From Fimbriimonadaceae bacterium (GTDB lineage Bacteria; Armatimonadota; Fimbriimonadia; Fimbriimonadales; Fimbriimonadaceae), in contig JAHCHO010000001.1 in the NCBI GenBank assembly GCA_026129685.1, positions 248,001 through 312,000 of the forward strand: a stretch of 64,000 nucleotides of DNA, given 5' to 3'. The notes under the pieces are model-generated. The model did not search any database and was not told where the DNA came from. It saw only the letters and a program-made list of their open reading frames with translations. Both the position numbers and the translations under genes were made by a program. Positions 49,509 through 58,668 of the stretch are shown in pieces (the first letter of the stretch is position 1; each line of letters starts with the position of its first letter).

Positions 49509-50474
49509 TCAGAACCTCACAAAGGACACGATCTGGAAGCTCCAGCCCCGCAGCGGAGCGGCGGGGCCGGATGAAGGACCCCAGGTGTGGTTGGCCTCGA
49601 GCACGAGGTCGCGATGCACCGCCACGCGCAGACCCGCGGTGAAAAGGGTGGCGCGCACCGTCTTGGACGCGGCGAACTCCTCCCAGCGTCCGAGCAACGT
49701 CGCTTGGCGCGCGAACGCCGGGAAGTAAAACCCGTCCAGGTAGTGTCCGCGCGTCTTGGATCCCCGCGCCTCTCCCCAGACGTATTCGCCCCGAACGCTC
49801 GTGTTCGGACCGCTCCATCGCACGTCTAGCCCGTTCATCGCCGTCCGATCCTTGGGATCGCGATCGGGACGGTGAAAGCCGCTATAGCCGAGCGTGGCCT
49901 TGCCCACCGGGATCGCGAGGTGCAGGGACAGGTGATCGAGGCGCTTCGGTCCGACCTGCCGGTTCGTGCTCGCCGCGTCCAGCAGTCCCGCCTGAATCGT
50001 CGCCCCGTGGCCCAAAGGTGCCAGCACGTCGAAACCCGTGTCCATCCGGCTTAGGCTCAGGCCGGGCGCGTAGTTCCTCGTTCGCACCTGGGCGCCCCGA
50101 ACGAACCCGGTGTACCAGTTCTCCGACCAGTCCCAGAAACCAAACGCCTTTCGAACACGACCCGCCCGCACCTCGGTGCCGCGTGAGGCATCGGTGTAGG
50201 TGGCATAGGTCTCGTCGAGCATCTCCCGATCGGGGCGATCGAACGCCGGTCCGCCCATCGTGAGCCACCCCGTGGTCAGCTTCCACTGCTCGCTCAACCG
50301 ACCGTCCACCCACACCCACCACGCGCGGTTCCGCAGCCGGCTCGGAGTTAGGTTCGGGACCGACCAATGGTAGTTCTCGACCACCCCCGTGATCTGCGGG
50401 TAAGGCCGTGCGGCGGCGGCCTGATCGGCTTGGATCAGGGCGAGGCACATCGGCAGAACTGGCGCAAATCCCAT
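49509..50474 (-). CDS. Outer-membrane beta-barrel-type protein
   Basis: A 321-aa protein with a signal peptide (GFAPVLPMCLALIQADQAAAA). The remainder alternates aromatic and polar residues in strands (RAWWVWVDGRLSEQWKLTTGW, FGFWDWSENWYTGFVRGAQV, LEANHTWGP) and ends with F (SFVRF), typical of outer-membrane barrels. It is the first gene of the operon, so its function may be linked to the cupredoxin-like protein. No family name can be given. Confidence 0.75.
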   Translation of the reverse strand: MGFAPVLPMCLALIQADQAAAARPYPQITGVVENYHWSVPNLTPSRLRNRAWWVWVDGRLSEQWKLTTGWLTMGGPAFDRPDREMLDETYATYTDASRGTEVRAGRVRKAFGFWDWSENWYTGFVRGAQVRTRNYAPGLSLSRMDTGFDVLAPLGHGATIQAGLLDAASTNRQVGPKRLDHLSLHLAIPVGKATLGYSGFHRPDRDPKDRTAMNGLDVRWSGPNTSVRGEYVWGEARGSKTRGHYLDGFYFPAFARQATLLGRWEEFAASKTVRATLFTAGLRVAVHRDLVLEANHTWGPSSGPAAPLRGWSFQIVSFVRF

Positions 50475-50572
50475 TGGGTCCCGGTCAATCTTTACAAAGA
50501 TTTCCAGGCAATAGTGTTGGCAACGGTAAGCGCGATCCTCAGTCTCGCGCGAGGATTCACCCCGCAACAGGC

Positions 50573-51859
50573 CTAGCCGGCGACGGCGTTGCGGAACGTC
50601 GGCACGTATCCGGGGAACACCGACCCGAGGTTCGTGTTGTGAAGCCGCTTCAGAACGATCTCGGCCAGGATATCGCGGTAGTCGATCGTGATCGCCAAGT
50701 CCCGCTGTTCGAACAACTGCTCCGTCTGCAATCCGGGCCAGTTCCGGATCACTTGACCCCCGTTCACGCCGCCGCCCATCAGCATCAACGCGCCACCGTG
50801 ACCGTGATCCGTTCCCATGCTTCCGTTCTCCGCGACGACGCGCCCGAACTCCGTCAAAACCACCACGATCACCCGGCCGATGTGGCCCGAGGCGTTCATG
50901 TCGGTATAGAAGGCGAGCAGTCCGGCGGCAAGGTCTTCCATCAAGAGCGCCATCGTTCCCCCAAGCACCCCTTGCCCCGCGTGGGTGTCCCAACCGTTCT
51001 TGTCGACGTGGACCGCCTCGACCCCCACGTTCGCACGAACAAGAGCCGCCGTCGCCTCCAAGGCCTGGCCAAAAGTCGAAGCGGGGTAGCTCGCTCCGCC
51101 CGCCGGCGAATAGCCGGCGAAATCGATCGCCTCGAGCAACGCGATCGTGTTCATCGTGTTCTGAACGGTGGCCCGGAGCGCCGTTTCGTCCGCATAGAGG
51201 TCGAGCAGTACCTGCGACCGTTCGTCGGTCGAAGACGGAGTGCCGCTCAGTCCGAATGCGCCAGGGTCCTGGATCGGCAGCGTGAGGGGTGCGCCGATCA
51301 TCGTCACCGCCATCGCCGAGCCGAGCGACACCCCGCGCAACACCGCGTTCGAGTCCATGGGCGACACCGTCGCCAAGTGCCTTCCGAGCCACCCGGAAAT
51401 GTTGGTCGTCACCCCAACGTTACCGACCTCCATCCACCTCTGCGCGTCAAAGTGCGATCGGCTGGTCGAAGTGAGTCCGGTTGCATGGACGAACGACAGA
51501 TGCCCCGCCGCGTAGACCGGCGCCAAGGGCGACAGAGCGGGCGGCAGGCCGAAAAAGCCGTCGAGATCCGTCGCCGCGCTCGAACCGGCGCCAGGAGGGG
51601 CGATCGCGAGCCCAGGGCGCTGGGAGTAGTACGCCGCATCGCCGTGGGGGACGCACAATGTCAGGCCGTCGGCGCCGCCCCGGAGGTACACCGATACGAC
51701 AATGTCGCGATCCGAGTCGTCCGCCGCCGCGTAGGCGACCTTGGGCAACCAAGCGGGGGCGAGGGTCGCCAGCGCCGCCATGGCGCCTCCCTGTTTGAGG
51801 AGGGAGCGACGCGAGAGCGACCGGTATTCCGAACATCCGTTGGCTTCGATGAGGGCCAT
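50573..51859 (-). CDS. DUF1501 family protein (Tat-exported)
   Basis: A 428-aa protein of the DUF1501 sulfatase-like family. Its N-terminus carries a twin-arginine signal (SRRSLLKQGGAMAALATLAP). Family landmarks are VVSVYLRGGADGLTLCVPHG, SRSHFDAQRWME, NGWDTHAGQG, VVVLTEFGRVVAENGSMGTDHGHG. A strong AAGGAG lies eight nt before the ATG. It follows the DUF1800 gene by 26 bases on the same strand, the usual pairing, and both are probably envelope or surface enzymes of unknown substrate. Confidence 0.92.
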   Translation of the reverse strand: MALIEANGCSEYRSLSRRSLLKQGGAMAALATLAPAWLPKVAYAAADDSDRDIVVSVYLRGGADGLTLCVPHGDAAYYSQRPGLAIAPPGAGSSAATDLDGFFGLPPALSPLAPVYAAGHLSFVHATGLTSTSRSHFDAQRWMEVGNVGVTTNISGWLGRHLATVSPMDSNAVLRGVSLGSAMAVTMIGAPLTLPIQDPGAFGLSGTPSSTDERSQVLLDLYADETALRATVQNTMNTIALLEAIDFAGYSPAGGASYPASTFGQALEATAALVRANVGVEAVHVDKNGWDTHAGQGVLGGTMALLMEDLAAGLLAFYTDMNASGHIGRVIVVVLTEFGRVVAENGSMGTDHGHGGALMLMGGGVNGGQVIRNWPGLQTEQLFEQRDLAITIDYRDILAEIVLKRLHNTNLGSVFPGYVPTFRNAVAG

Positions 51860-51885
51860 CGTAGAAACTCCTTGGTGTGGGGGGG

Positions 51886-53391
51886 TCAGAACCAGTGGAA
51901 CTGGGGGGAAGCGACAGCCAGGGCGAACGCCTCCTGAACGCGGTTGGCGTCCATCCGGCCGCCGCGCAGGTACTCGACGATCCGTGACGCGTCCACCCGA
52001 TCCAACGTGCCGTGGAACAGGTTGTGGTCCAGACGCGCGACGATCTGCCGACCGTCGCGCATTCGCCCGCCAAGGTCGTTCACGTTCGCCGAAAGCCCGG
52101 CGATCTGCCCTTTCACCAGCAAAAACGAGAAGTTCCAGCGTGGCAGAAGCAGCCCGGACCAGTATTCGAAGCGATCCGGGTAACCATCGGGTGAGGGCCA
52201 CCGGTAGGGCTCCTGTCCCGTCTGGCCAAGGTAACTCCCCGCCACCGCGTTGACGCTGGTGACCGAGGCGTTCAGCGCCCGCAACACGGAGGCGAAGTAG
52301 TGGAGAGGCCGCTTGTACTTGAGGGGCGCCGACGGCAGGTTCCCAGGGGTCAAGATCGCCCGGATCACCGACTTGATGTCGCCTTGCGTCGCGGTGAACA
52401 CCGCGGCCACGCTCGTAACGAGCGCGTCGGACGGGTTCTCGTCCAGCAACCAACGGATCAGCTTGCGGCTGACGAATCGAGCGGTGCTGGGGTGGTTCGC
52501 CAGGATGTCCACGACCGTCAATCCGTCCTGCATCCCGCCGCCCGCCGCGATGGGGTGCCCGAGTACCACCTTAGAACCGTTGTCGTGGCGGTTCGCGCGG
52601 TACCGGAAGGTCCCGACGAGATTGCCGTCCGACGGGGAGTTGTAGATGGTCCAACCGGTGAAACAGCGCGCGACCTCCGTGACGTCTTGTTGCGTGTAAC
52701 CGCCGTCGACCCCAAGGGTATGAAGCTCCAGCAGCTCGCGCGCGTAGTTCTCGTTCGGCCGACCGACGACATTGGTGTTGCCGTCCAGGTAAACGATCAT
52801 CGCCGGACTCGTCGCCGAAGCGGTCAGCAGGCTCTTGAAGTCCCCCAAGGCGTTCGCGCGGATCACGTCGCGATCGTCGATCGTTTTCAGGCCGGCGACG
52901 TCGTCGTTGGTAATGTTGAAGTGGTCGGTCCAGAACTCGACGACCCGCTCGAAGAACTGCCGGTTCGTCAGCACTGCCCGCGCCACGCAAGCGCGCTGCA
53001 ACTGGATTCTGGCCTCTCCCGACAGTATCTGGTAGATCTCGTGAGGTTGCTGAAAAAGGGTCGGGTACTGAAGCAGGAACGCGTCGCAAGCGTCGTCGGC
53101 GATCGCCCCCGGGTTCAACTGGTACTCGAGGTAGCCATCGTGGCCAAGCGCGTTGAAACGTGAAAGGTCGGCCTTCGTTGGCCATAGGTTCGTGCGCCAT
53201 AGCAGACGCTGCGACGCTTTGATCGAGACGGGAAGCGGACCCGTTCGTCCTCCGTTCGACTGGGCCGTGCCTGTCGCGGCGCCCGCCCATAGCCCTGCCA
53301 AGACGGCGTTACGGAGAAACGCGCGTCGCGATGGGGCCGCCCAACCGTCCTGGGCTTCCGAGCCCTCACTCGTCCTATGCTTTGGGGTCAT
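51886..53391 (-). CDS. DUF1800 family protein (Tat-exported)
   Basis: A 501-aa protein with a twin-arginine signal (SRRAFLRNAVLAGLWAGAA). The body shows VEFWTDHFNITNDD, VIRANALGDFKSLLTASATSPAM, MIVYLDGNTN, NENYARELLELHTLGVDGGYTQQDV and FVSRKLIRWLL, all typical of DUF1800. It lies directly upstream of DUF1501. ATG 53391 was chosen as the start nearest the signal; an earlier in-frame ATG at 53427 is possible. Confidence 0.92.
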   Translation of the reverse strand: MTPKHRTSEGSEAQDGWAAPSRRAFLRNAVLAGLWAGAATGTAQSNGGRTGPLPVSIKASQRLLWRTNLWPTKADLSRFNALGHDGYLEYQLNPGAIADDACDAFLLQYPTLFQQPHEIYQILSGEARIQLQRACVARAVLTNRQFFERVVEFWTDHFNITNDDVAGLKTIDDRDVIRANALGDFKSLLTASATSPAMIVYLDGNTNVVGRPNENYARELLELHTLGVDGGYTQQDVTEVARCFTGWTIYNSPSDGNLVGTFRYRANRHDNGSKVVLGHPIAAGGGMQDGLTVVDILANHPSTARFVSRKLIRWLLDENPSDALVTSVAAVFTATQGDIKSVIRAILTPGNLPSAPLKYKRPLHYFASVLRALNASVTSVNAVAGSYLGQTGQEPYRWPSPDGYPDRFEYWSGLLLPRWNFSFLLVKGQIAGLSANVNDLGGRMRDGRQIVARLDHNLFHGTLDRVDASRIVEYLRGGRMDANRVQEAFALAVASPQFHWF

Positions 53392-53539
53392 GGGTTCTGC
53401 GTCCGTTGTTCCGACAGACGCCACCAAAGCGCACTTCTCGTCGTAACGGGTCGCTGGGCGTTTTGTTCAGTCGCCTTCCAAGCCGCGTTCCCGCCCCACG
53501 GGCAGGACCGAACGCCTCCCCGACGAACCAAGATCGAAC

Positions 53540-56500
53540 ATGAGCGAGATCGATCGCCTCCTCGTCCGCCGTCGGGATGTCTTGCGTTACCTGGGCGTCG
53601 GTGCGGCGACCGTGCTCCTCACCGATGCCCGCGCCGTCGCCGGCCCCTTCGCGCCCCAAGACGCGACCGACCACTTCGTGCCCGCCGACAAGAGGCTGAA
53701 CCCGGACTGGGTGAAGGGTCTCTACGCCTCGAGCGGCCAATGGACGCATACCGGTCCGACCCCTTGGGTCGGAATGCCCGTGGGTGGGCTGGCGGCCGGT
53801 CAGGTTTACGCCCTGAACGGATCCTTCTGCTTCTGGGACGTGACCAACCAGGAGATCAACAGCGGGTACGGCGGCGACAGCTACCGGCGCGAGCGCCGCC
53901 CCGAAGAGGTTCGACACGCCGGTGTGCCGCGCACCCCCGCCCGAACCGGGTCCGTGTACCTGGCGGAAGGCGACGCGCCCCTGCCGATCGAAGACCGAAC
54001 CCGTCGGTTCTGCGGCGAATACCCCTTCGCCGATTCCCGTTGGGAGGCGGGCAACTGCACCGTCGAAACCCGCGCCTTCTCCCCTCATGTCCCCCTCCGG
54101 CCCGAGGACTCGAGCTACCCCGGCGTGGTCATCGAGGTCACCGTCCGTCGTCGCCCCGGCCGGGTCGACGGGAGGAACCTGCGCCTTGGGCTGTCGATCC
54201 CCGCCCTCATCGGCCAGTCCTCCCACGAACGCTATGGCGATCGACTCGAGACGAGGACGTCCCGGTTCGCCACGTCGGGCTCCCAAGGGGTGTCGTTCCA
54301 CGTGGTGGAGAAGGCGCCGCCCAGGAACGACGTCCGTCCCCCACGCGTGATCGCCGACTTCGAGGGCGCCGACTATGGCGAATGGCGGGTCGAGGGCGAG
54401 GCGTTCGGACGCGGACCGGCCAAGGGCGCCCTCCCCAACCAGCAGGTCGTCTCGGGTTTTCGCGGGAAGGCCCTGGTCAACTCGTTTCTGGGCGGCAACG
54501 ACGGTCTGCGCGGGCGACTGGTCTCCCCCGAGTTCGTTCTCGATCGACCCTATCTGGGCTTTCTCGTCGGAGGTGGGGAGCGCGACGTCGCGATCGAACT
54601 CTGGGTGGACGGCAAGTTGGTTCGAACCGCGGCCGGGAAGAACAGCGAGAAGTTGGACCCCACGACCTGGGACGTTCGGGATCTTGCCGGCAAGGCCGCT
54701 CGCATCGTGATCCGCGACGACTCCTCCGACGGCTGGGGCCACATCAATGTCGACCAGATCGAGTTGCGCGACGAGCCAATGGCGGACGAACTCGGCCCCT
54801 TCTCCTCCCAGCCCGACGCGGGCACCATCGCCGTTCTCGGGTCCCTCCCCGGCGAGCCTTCGGTGCGCGCAAGCGGTTCGGTCGGCGAGGGCCGTTTCGA
54901 CGTCGAGTGGCCCCTTCCCATGAAGCCGGGAGAGGCCATGACGTGCCGATTCGTCGTGGCTTGGCACTTTCCGAACCTGACGTCGATCGGAAGACCGGTC
55001 GGCCGTCGTTACGCCGCCCGCTTCAACGACGCGCAGGCGGTCGCGACCCACCTTGCCCGCCACGCCGAACGGCTGACCCGCGATACCCGCGCCTGGCACG
55101 AGGCCTTCTACGACTCGACCCTTCCCCGCTGGCTCCTCGACCGCATCGGCTCGACCGTCAGCATCCTCTCCACGAACACTTGCCAGTGGTGGCGCGAGGG
55201 TCGATTCTGGGCCTGGGAAGGCGTCGGATGTTGCCACGGCACCTGCGGCCACGTATGGAACTACGCCCACGCGCTGGCCCGGCTCTTCCCGTCCCTGGAG
55301 CGCAACGTCCGCGAGCGTCAGGACTTCGCCCCTGGCGTCGGTTTCCAGGAATCCGGCGCCATCGGCTTTCGCGGCGAAGGTTGGTCCCTTTGGGCGGGCG
55401 ACAGCCAAGGCGGCTACATTCTCAAGGCATACCGCGAACACCTCACGAGTCCGGACGACGCCTTCCTCAAACGGGTTTGGCCCCGCGTGATGAAGGCGAC
55501 CGAGTTCCTGATCGAGCAGGACGGAAACGCGGACGGCCTCATCGAGGGCGTCCAGCACCAGACCTACGACGAGAACTACTTCGGCGCGAACACCTTCGTC
55601 GGCTCGATGTACCTCGGCGCCCTCCGCGCCGCCGAGGAAATGGCGAAGCTCATGGACGACGATGCCTTTGCCAAGCGGTGCCGCGCCATCTTCGAGGCCG
55701 GCTCCCTTCGTTCGATGGAGACGCTCTTCAACGGCGAGTACTTCGAGCAGCGAGTGGACCTTGCCAAGCACCCCGACTGGCAGTATGCCAATGGCTGCCT
55801 CGCCGACCAGCTGTTCGGCCAGACCTGGGCGCACCAGGTCGGCCTAGGTTACCTCTACCCGAAGTACGCCGTCGTCGATGCCCTTCGCTCGATCTGGAAG
55901 TACAACTGGGCGCCCGACGTTGGCCCGCAAAACAAGGCGCACGCCCCCGAACGCTGGTTCGCCTATCCCGGCGAGGCGGGCCTCTTCACCTGCACCTGGC
56001 CCAAGAGCAAGCACATGGGACCACGGTCCACCCGCTACCGCGACGAGATCTGGACGGGCATCGAGTACCAGGTGGCGAGCCACATGGCCCACGAGGGAAT
56101 GGTCGAGGAGTGCCTCGCGATCTGTCGCGCGATCCACGAACGTTACGACGCAGACAAGCGCAACCCCTACAACGAGGTCGAGTGCGGCGACCACTACGCC
56201 CGAGCCCTCGCCTCGTGGGGCGTCCTCCTTGGCCTCAGTGGATTCGAATTCGACGGACCCGCCGGTCACCTCGGCTTCGCGCCGCGAATGAACGAGGAGT
56301 CGTTCCGGTGCGTCTTCACCGCCGCCGAAGGCTGGGGCACGCTCGCTCAGACTCGAACGGCCGGACGACAGACCAACGAAACGATCGTCCGCTTCGGCAA
56401 GGTCCGCCTTCGGTCCTTCGCCACCCAGGTCCCTTTCCACGTCTCTCGCGCGACCGCGCGGGTCGGTCGTCGTGCAATGCCCTGCGAGCACCGTCAGGAA

Positions 56501-56578
56501 GGCGACCGAGTGATCGTGAACCTCGAGGACAACATCGTGATCGCGAAGGGCTCGACCTTTCGGGTCGAGCTAGCGTAG
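53540..56578 (+). CDS. GH116-type glycosidase (glucosylceramidase-like) with inserted beta-sandwich domain
   Basis: A 1012-aa Tat-exported enzyme (RRRDVLRYLGVGAATVLL). Regions matching GH116/GBA2 flank an insertion: N-terminal VGMPVGGLAAGQVYALNGSF, C-terminal SILSTNTCQWWREGRFWAWEG, CCHGTCGHVWNYAHALARLFP, DGNADGLIEGVQHQTYDENYFG, GCLADQLFGQTWAHQVGLGYL. The insert, residues about 266-413 (VIADFEGADYGEWRVEGEAFG through HINVDQIELRD), resembles the beta-sandwich module found before GH32 levanase domains. Candidate catalytic acids lie in GNADGLIEG and the TYDENYF region. The substrate may be a beta-glucoside or glucosylceramide-like glycan. Confidence 0.85.
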   Translation: MSEIDRLLVRRRDVLRYLGVGAATVLLTDARAVAGPFAPQDATDHFVPADKRLNPDWVKGLYASSGQWTHTGPTPWVGMPVGGLAAGQVYALNGSFCFWDVTNQEINSGYGGDSYRRERRPEEVRHAGVPRTPARTGSVYLAEGDAPLPIEDRTRRFCGEYPFADSRWEAGNCTVETRAFSPHVPLRPEDSSYPGVVIEVTVRRRPGRVDGRNLRLGLSIPALIGQSSHERYGDRLETRTSRFATSGSQGVSFHVVEKAPPRNDVRPPRVIADFEGADYGEWRVEGEAFGRGPAKGALPNQQVVSGFRGKALVNSFLGGNDGLRGRLVSPEFVLDRPYLGFLVGGGERDVAIELWVDGKLVRTAAGKNSEKLDPTTWDVRDLAGKAARIVIRDDSSDGWGHINVDQIELRDEPMADELGPFSSQPDAGTIAVLGSLPGEPSVRASGSVGEGRFDVEWPLPMKPGEAMTCRFVVAWHFPNLTSIGRPVGRRYAARFNDAQAVATHLARHAERLTRDTRAWHEAFYDSTLPRWLLDRIGSTVSILSTNTCQWWREGRFWAWEGVGCCHGTCGHVWNYAHALARLFPSLERNVRERQDFAPGVGFQESGAIGFRGEGWSLWAGDSQGGYILKAYREHLTSPDDAFLKRVWPRVMKATEFLIEQDGNADGLIEGVQHQTYDENYFGANTFVGSMYLGALRAAEEMAKLMDDDAFAKRCRAIFEAGSLRSMETLFNGEYFEQRVDLAKHPDWQYANGCLADQLFGQTWAHQVGLGYLYPKYAVVDALRSIWKYNWAPDVGPQNKAHAPERWFAYPGEAGLFTCTWPKSKHMGPRSTRYRDEIWTGIEYQVASHMAHEGMVEECLAICRAIHERYDADKRNPYNEVECGDHYARALASWGVLLGLSGFEFDGPAGHLGFAPRMNEESFRCVFTAAEGWGTLAQTRTAGRQTNETIVRFGKVRLRSFATQVPFHVSRATARVGRRAMPCEHRQEGDRVIVNLEDNIVIAKGSTFRVELA

Positions 56579-56606
56579 CCGGCGAACCCATCATAACCCG
56601 TTGCGC

Positions 56607-57125
56607 CTATCCTTGGGTGCCCTGGCGATGGCTATGCCCCGACGCAGGATCGTACTCCACGATGTCGAGCCGACGATCCGCGCGAACTTCGCAGAACAGG
56701 GTCCGCACCTTCAGCCGGCGAAACCCGAACGCCCGCCGCAGAACCTCGTCCGCATCCTCCTCTTGCTGCGCTCGGACTCGCCCCGCGTCGCATTGACCGA
56801 GCTTTCGGACGTAGTCGGCGCACACCGCGTCTATGGGACCGCCCTCGCCCGGGCCGTGGAACAAGAGCAGGACCTCCTCGATCCGGTGCGCGTCGAGCAA
56901 GAACGACAACTCCGCGATTGCCCGGTCCGCTCGCGAGTAATCCAACCCGCTCGTCGCCAAGGCCCCCGGACCCCCCGGCAGGTACAGCCGGTCGTACTCC
57001 GTCACCCCCAGACCCTGCGCCAGGAACTCGTCGATCTGCATCTGCAGACGCCCGTCCGAGCAGGCCACCACCAGAACTCGGGGCCGTTCGATCCTCCACT
57101 CTGACCCGGTCGAGAAGATTGGCAT
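56607..57125 (-). CDS. Carbonic-anhydrase-like protein
   Basis: A 172-aa protein with the beta-carbonic-anhydrase-like pattern: RVLVVACSDGRLQMQIDEFLAQ, then YLPGGPGAL and EEVLLLFHGPGEGGP. Normal enzymes have zinc ligands C-x-D and H-x-x-C; here the first Cys and the His are present but the last Cys (HGPG) is absent, so it may be a non-enzymatic relative. TATGCT lies eight nt before the ATG on the minus strand. Confidence 0.72.
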   Translation of the reverse strand: MPIFSTGSEWRIERPRVLVVACSDGRLQMQIDEFLAQGLGVTEYDRLYLPGGPGALATSGLDYSRADRAIAELSFLLDAHRIEEVLLLFHGPGEGGPIDAVCADYVRKLGQCDAGRVRAQQEEDADEVLRRAFGFRRLKVRTLFCEVRADRRLDIVEYDPASGHSHRQGTQG

Positions 57126-57189
57126 CGCGCCAAAGCATACGCCGACCGAGAGGAGGGAAACCGGTCCTCGCCGCTGAACCGGAGTTGTC

Positions 57190-58668
57190 GTGCGCGTCCT
57201 CTACCTCGACGTTGACTCCCTGCGCCCCGACCACCTCGGCTGCTACGGATACCACCGCAACACAAGCCCGAACCTGGACGCCCTCGCCCGGACGGGCGTT
57301 CGTTTCGAAAACCTCTACGCCACGGACACGCCCTGCCTTCCGAGCCGAACCGCTTTCTTCCTCGGCGACTTCGGCACCACGACCGGCGTCGTGAACCATG
57401 GTGGGCGTTTCGCCGACCTCGCGCCGACCGGTGATCGGGACTTCCGCTCGACCCACGGTGCGAATGCCCTTGCCGCCGTGCTGCGCCGAGCGGGAGTCAG
57501 TACCTGTTCGATCAGCCCTTTCCCGTTCCGCCACACCGCCTACCAGGTCTGGTACGGCTTCGAGGAAACCCACGACACCGGCAAGGGCGGGCTCGAAAAC
57601 GCGGACGAGATGTGGGTTCCCGTCGAGCGCTGGCTCCGCTCCAACGGCGAGCGAGACGACTGGTTCCTCCACGTCAATTTCTGGGACCCCCACACGCCCT
57701 ACGACACGCCAACCGAGTTCGGCAACCCCTTCGAAGGCGACGACATCGACCCCTGGATCACCGACGACGTCCTCGCCCGGCAGAACGAGTCCTTCGGACC
57801 CCACAGCGCCGCCGAAGTCCCCGGATACGACGATCGCCTGCCCGCCCGTTGGCGAATGGGGACGGGTCGCCTCCAGAACCGCGCCGACGCCAAACTCCAC
57901 ATGGACGGCTACGATACCGGCATCCGTTACGCCGACGCCTACCTCGGCCGGATTCTCGACCTCCTCGATTCGCTCGGTGTGCGCGACGAAACCGCCATCG
58001 TCGTCAGCGCCGATCACGGCGAAAGCCAAGGAGAGCTCAACGTCTGGGGCGACCACCAGACCGCCGACCAGAGCTGCAACCGACTCCCCCTCGTCATGGT
58101 CTGGCCCGGCGTCACCGACGGTCTTGCCGGACGCGCCTTCTCCGGCCTTCACTACCACTTCGACCTGGCCGCCTCGTTCGTCGAGTGGCTCGGCGGCTCC
58201 TTGCCCGAAACCCATCAAGGCGTTCCCCTGACCGAGACCCTTCGGGGCGGTCCCGGAAGGCCGTACCTGGTCCTCAGCCACGGCGCCTGGAGCTGTCAAC
58301 GATCCGTCCGTTGGGGCAACTGGCTCTTCTGCCGCACGTACCACACCGGCCTAAAGGACCTCCCCACCTGGATGCTGTTCGACCTTGAGGCCGACCCGCA
58401 CGAGACGACCAACCTTGCGGGCAAACGACGCGAAGCAATGGGCGAGGGGCTGCGCCTGATGGACAAGTGGCTGGGCGATCAGATGCCGCGCGCACCCCGC
58501 GGCGATCCGCTATGGGGCGTCGTCCAGGAGGACGGACCCCTTCACGCCAACGAGCGATCCCCCGAATGGGCCGCCTATCTGGATCGCCTTCGCCATACCG
58601 GCCGCGCCTATCACGCCGATCGCCTCGCCACGTTCGGCGGTCGGCCGATGCGGTCGGGCCTAGAGTGA
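57190..58668 (+). CDS. Arylsulfatase-family sulfatase
   Basis: A 492-aa enzyme: the metal site VLYLDVDSLRPDHLGCYGY, the sulfatase signature TPCLPSRTAFFLGDF with Cys near residue 49 (converted to formylglycine), WFLHVNFWDPHTPYD and IVVSADHGESQGE. It hydrolyses sulfate esters, probably of sulfated polysaccharides. The GTG start has no -10 box close by. No signal peptide is visible. The stop overlaps the convergent EI24 gene. Confidence 0.92.
   Translation: MRVLYLDVDSLRPDHLGCYGYHRNTSPNLDALARTGVRFENLYATDTPCLPSRTAFFLGDFGTTTGVVNHGGRFADLAPTGDRDFRSTHGANALAAVLRRAGVSTCSISPFPFRHTAYQVWYGFEETHDTGKGGLENADEMWVPVERWLRSNGERDDWFLHVNFWDPHTPYDTPTEFGNPFEGDDIDPWITDDVLARQNESFGPHSAAEVPGYDDRLPARWRMGTGRLQNRADAKLHMDGYDTGIRYADAYLGRILDLLDSLGVRDETAIVVSADHGESQGELNVWGDHQTADQSCNRLPLVMVWPGVTDGLAGRAFSGLHYHFDLAASFVEWLGGSLPETHQGVPLTETLRGGPGRPYLVLSHGAWSCQRSVRWGNWLFCRTYHTGLKDLPTWMLFDLEADPHETTNLAGKRREAMGEGLRLMDKWLGDQMPRAPRGDPLWGVVQEDGPLHANERSPEWAAYLDRLRHTGRAYHADRLATFGGRPMRSGLE

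Noticed and set aside
46430-50484. Identical 13-bp stretch CCATTGGGTCCCG at 46430-46442 and 50472-50484
   Set aside because: It spans the start codon of the barrel gene in one copy and no gene in the other; the flanks show only weak similarity, so a chance match is likely.
53375-55834. 819-residue open frame opposite the GH116-like gene
   Set aside because: The translation is low-complexity and without domain motifs, and the opposite strand encodes a clear glycosidase.
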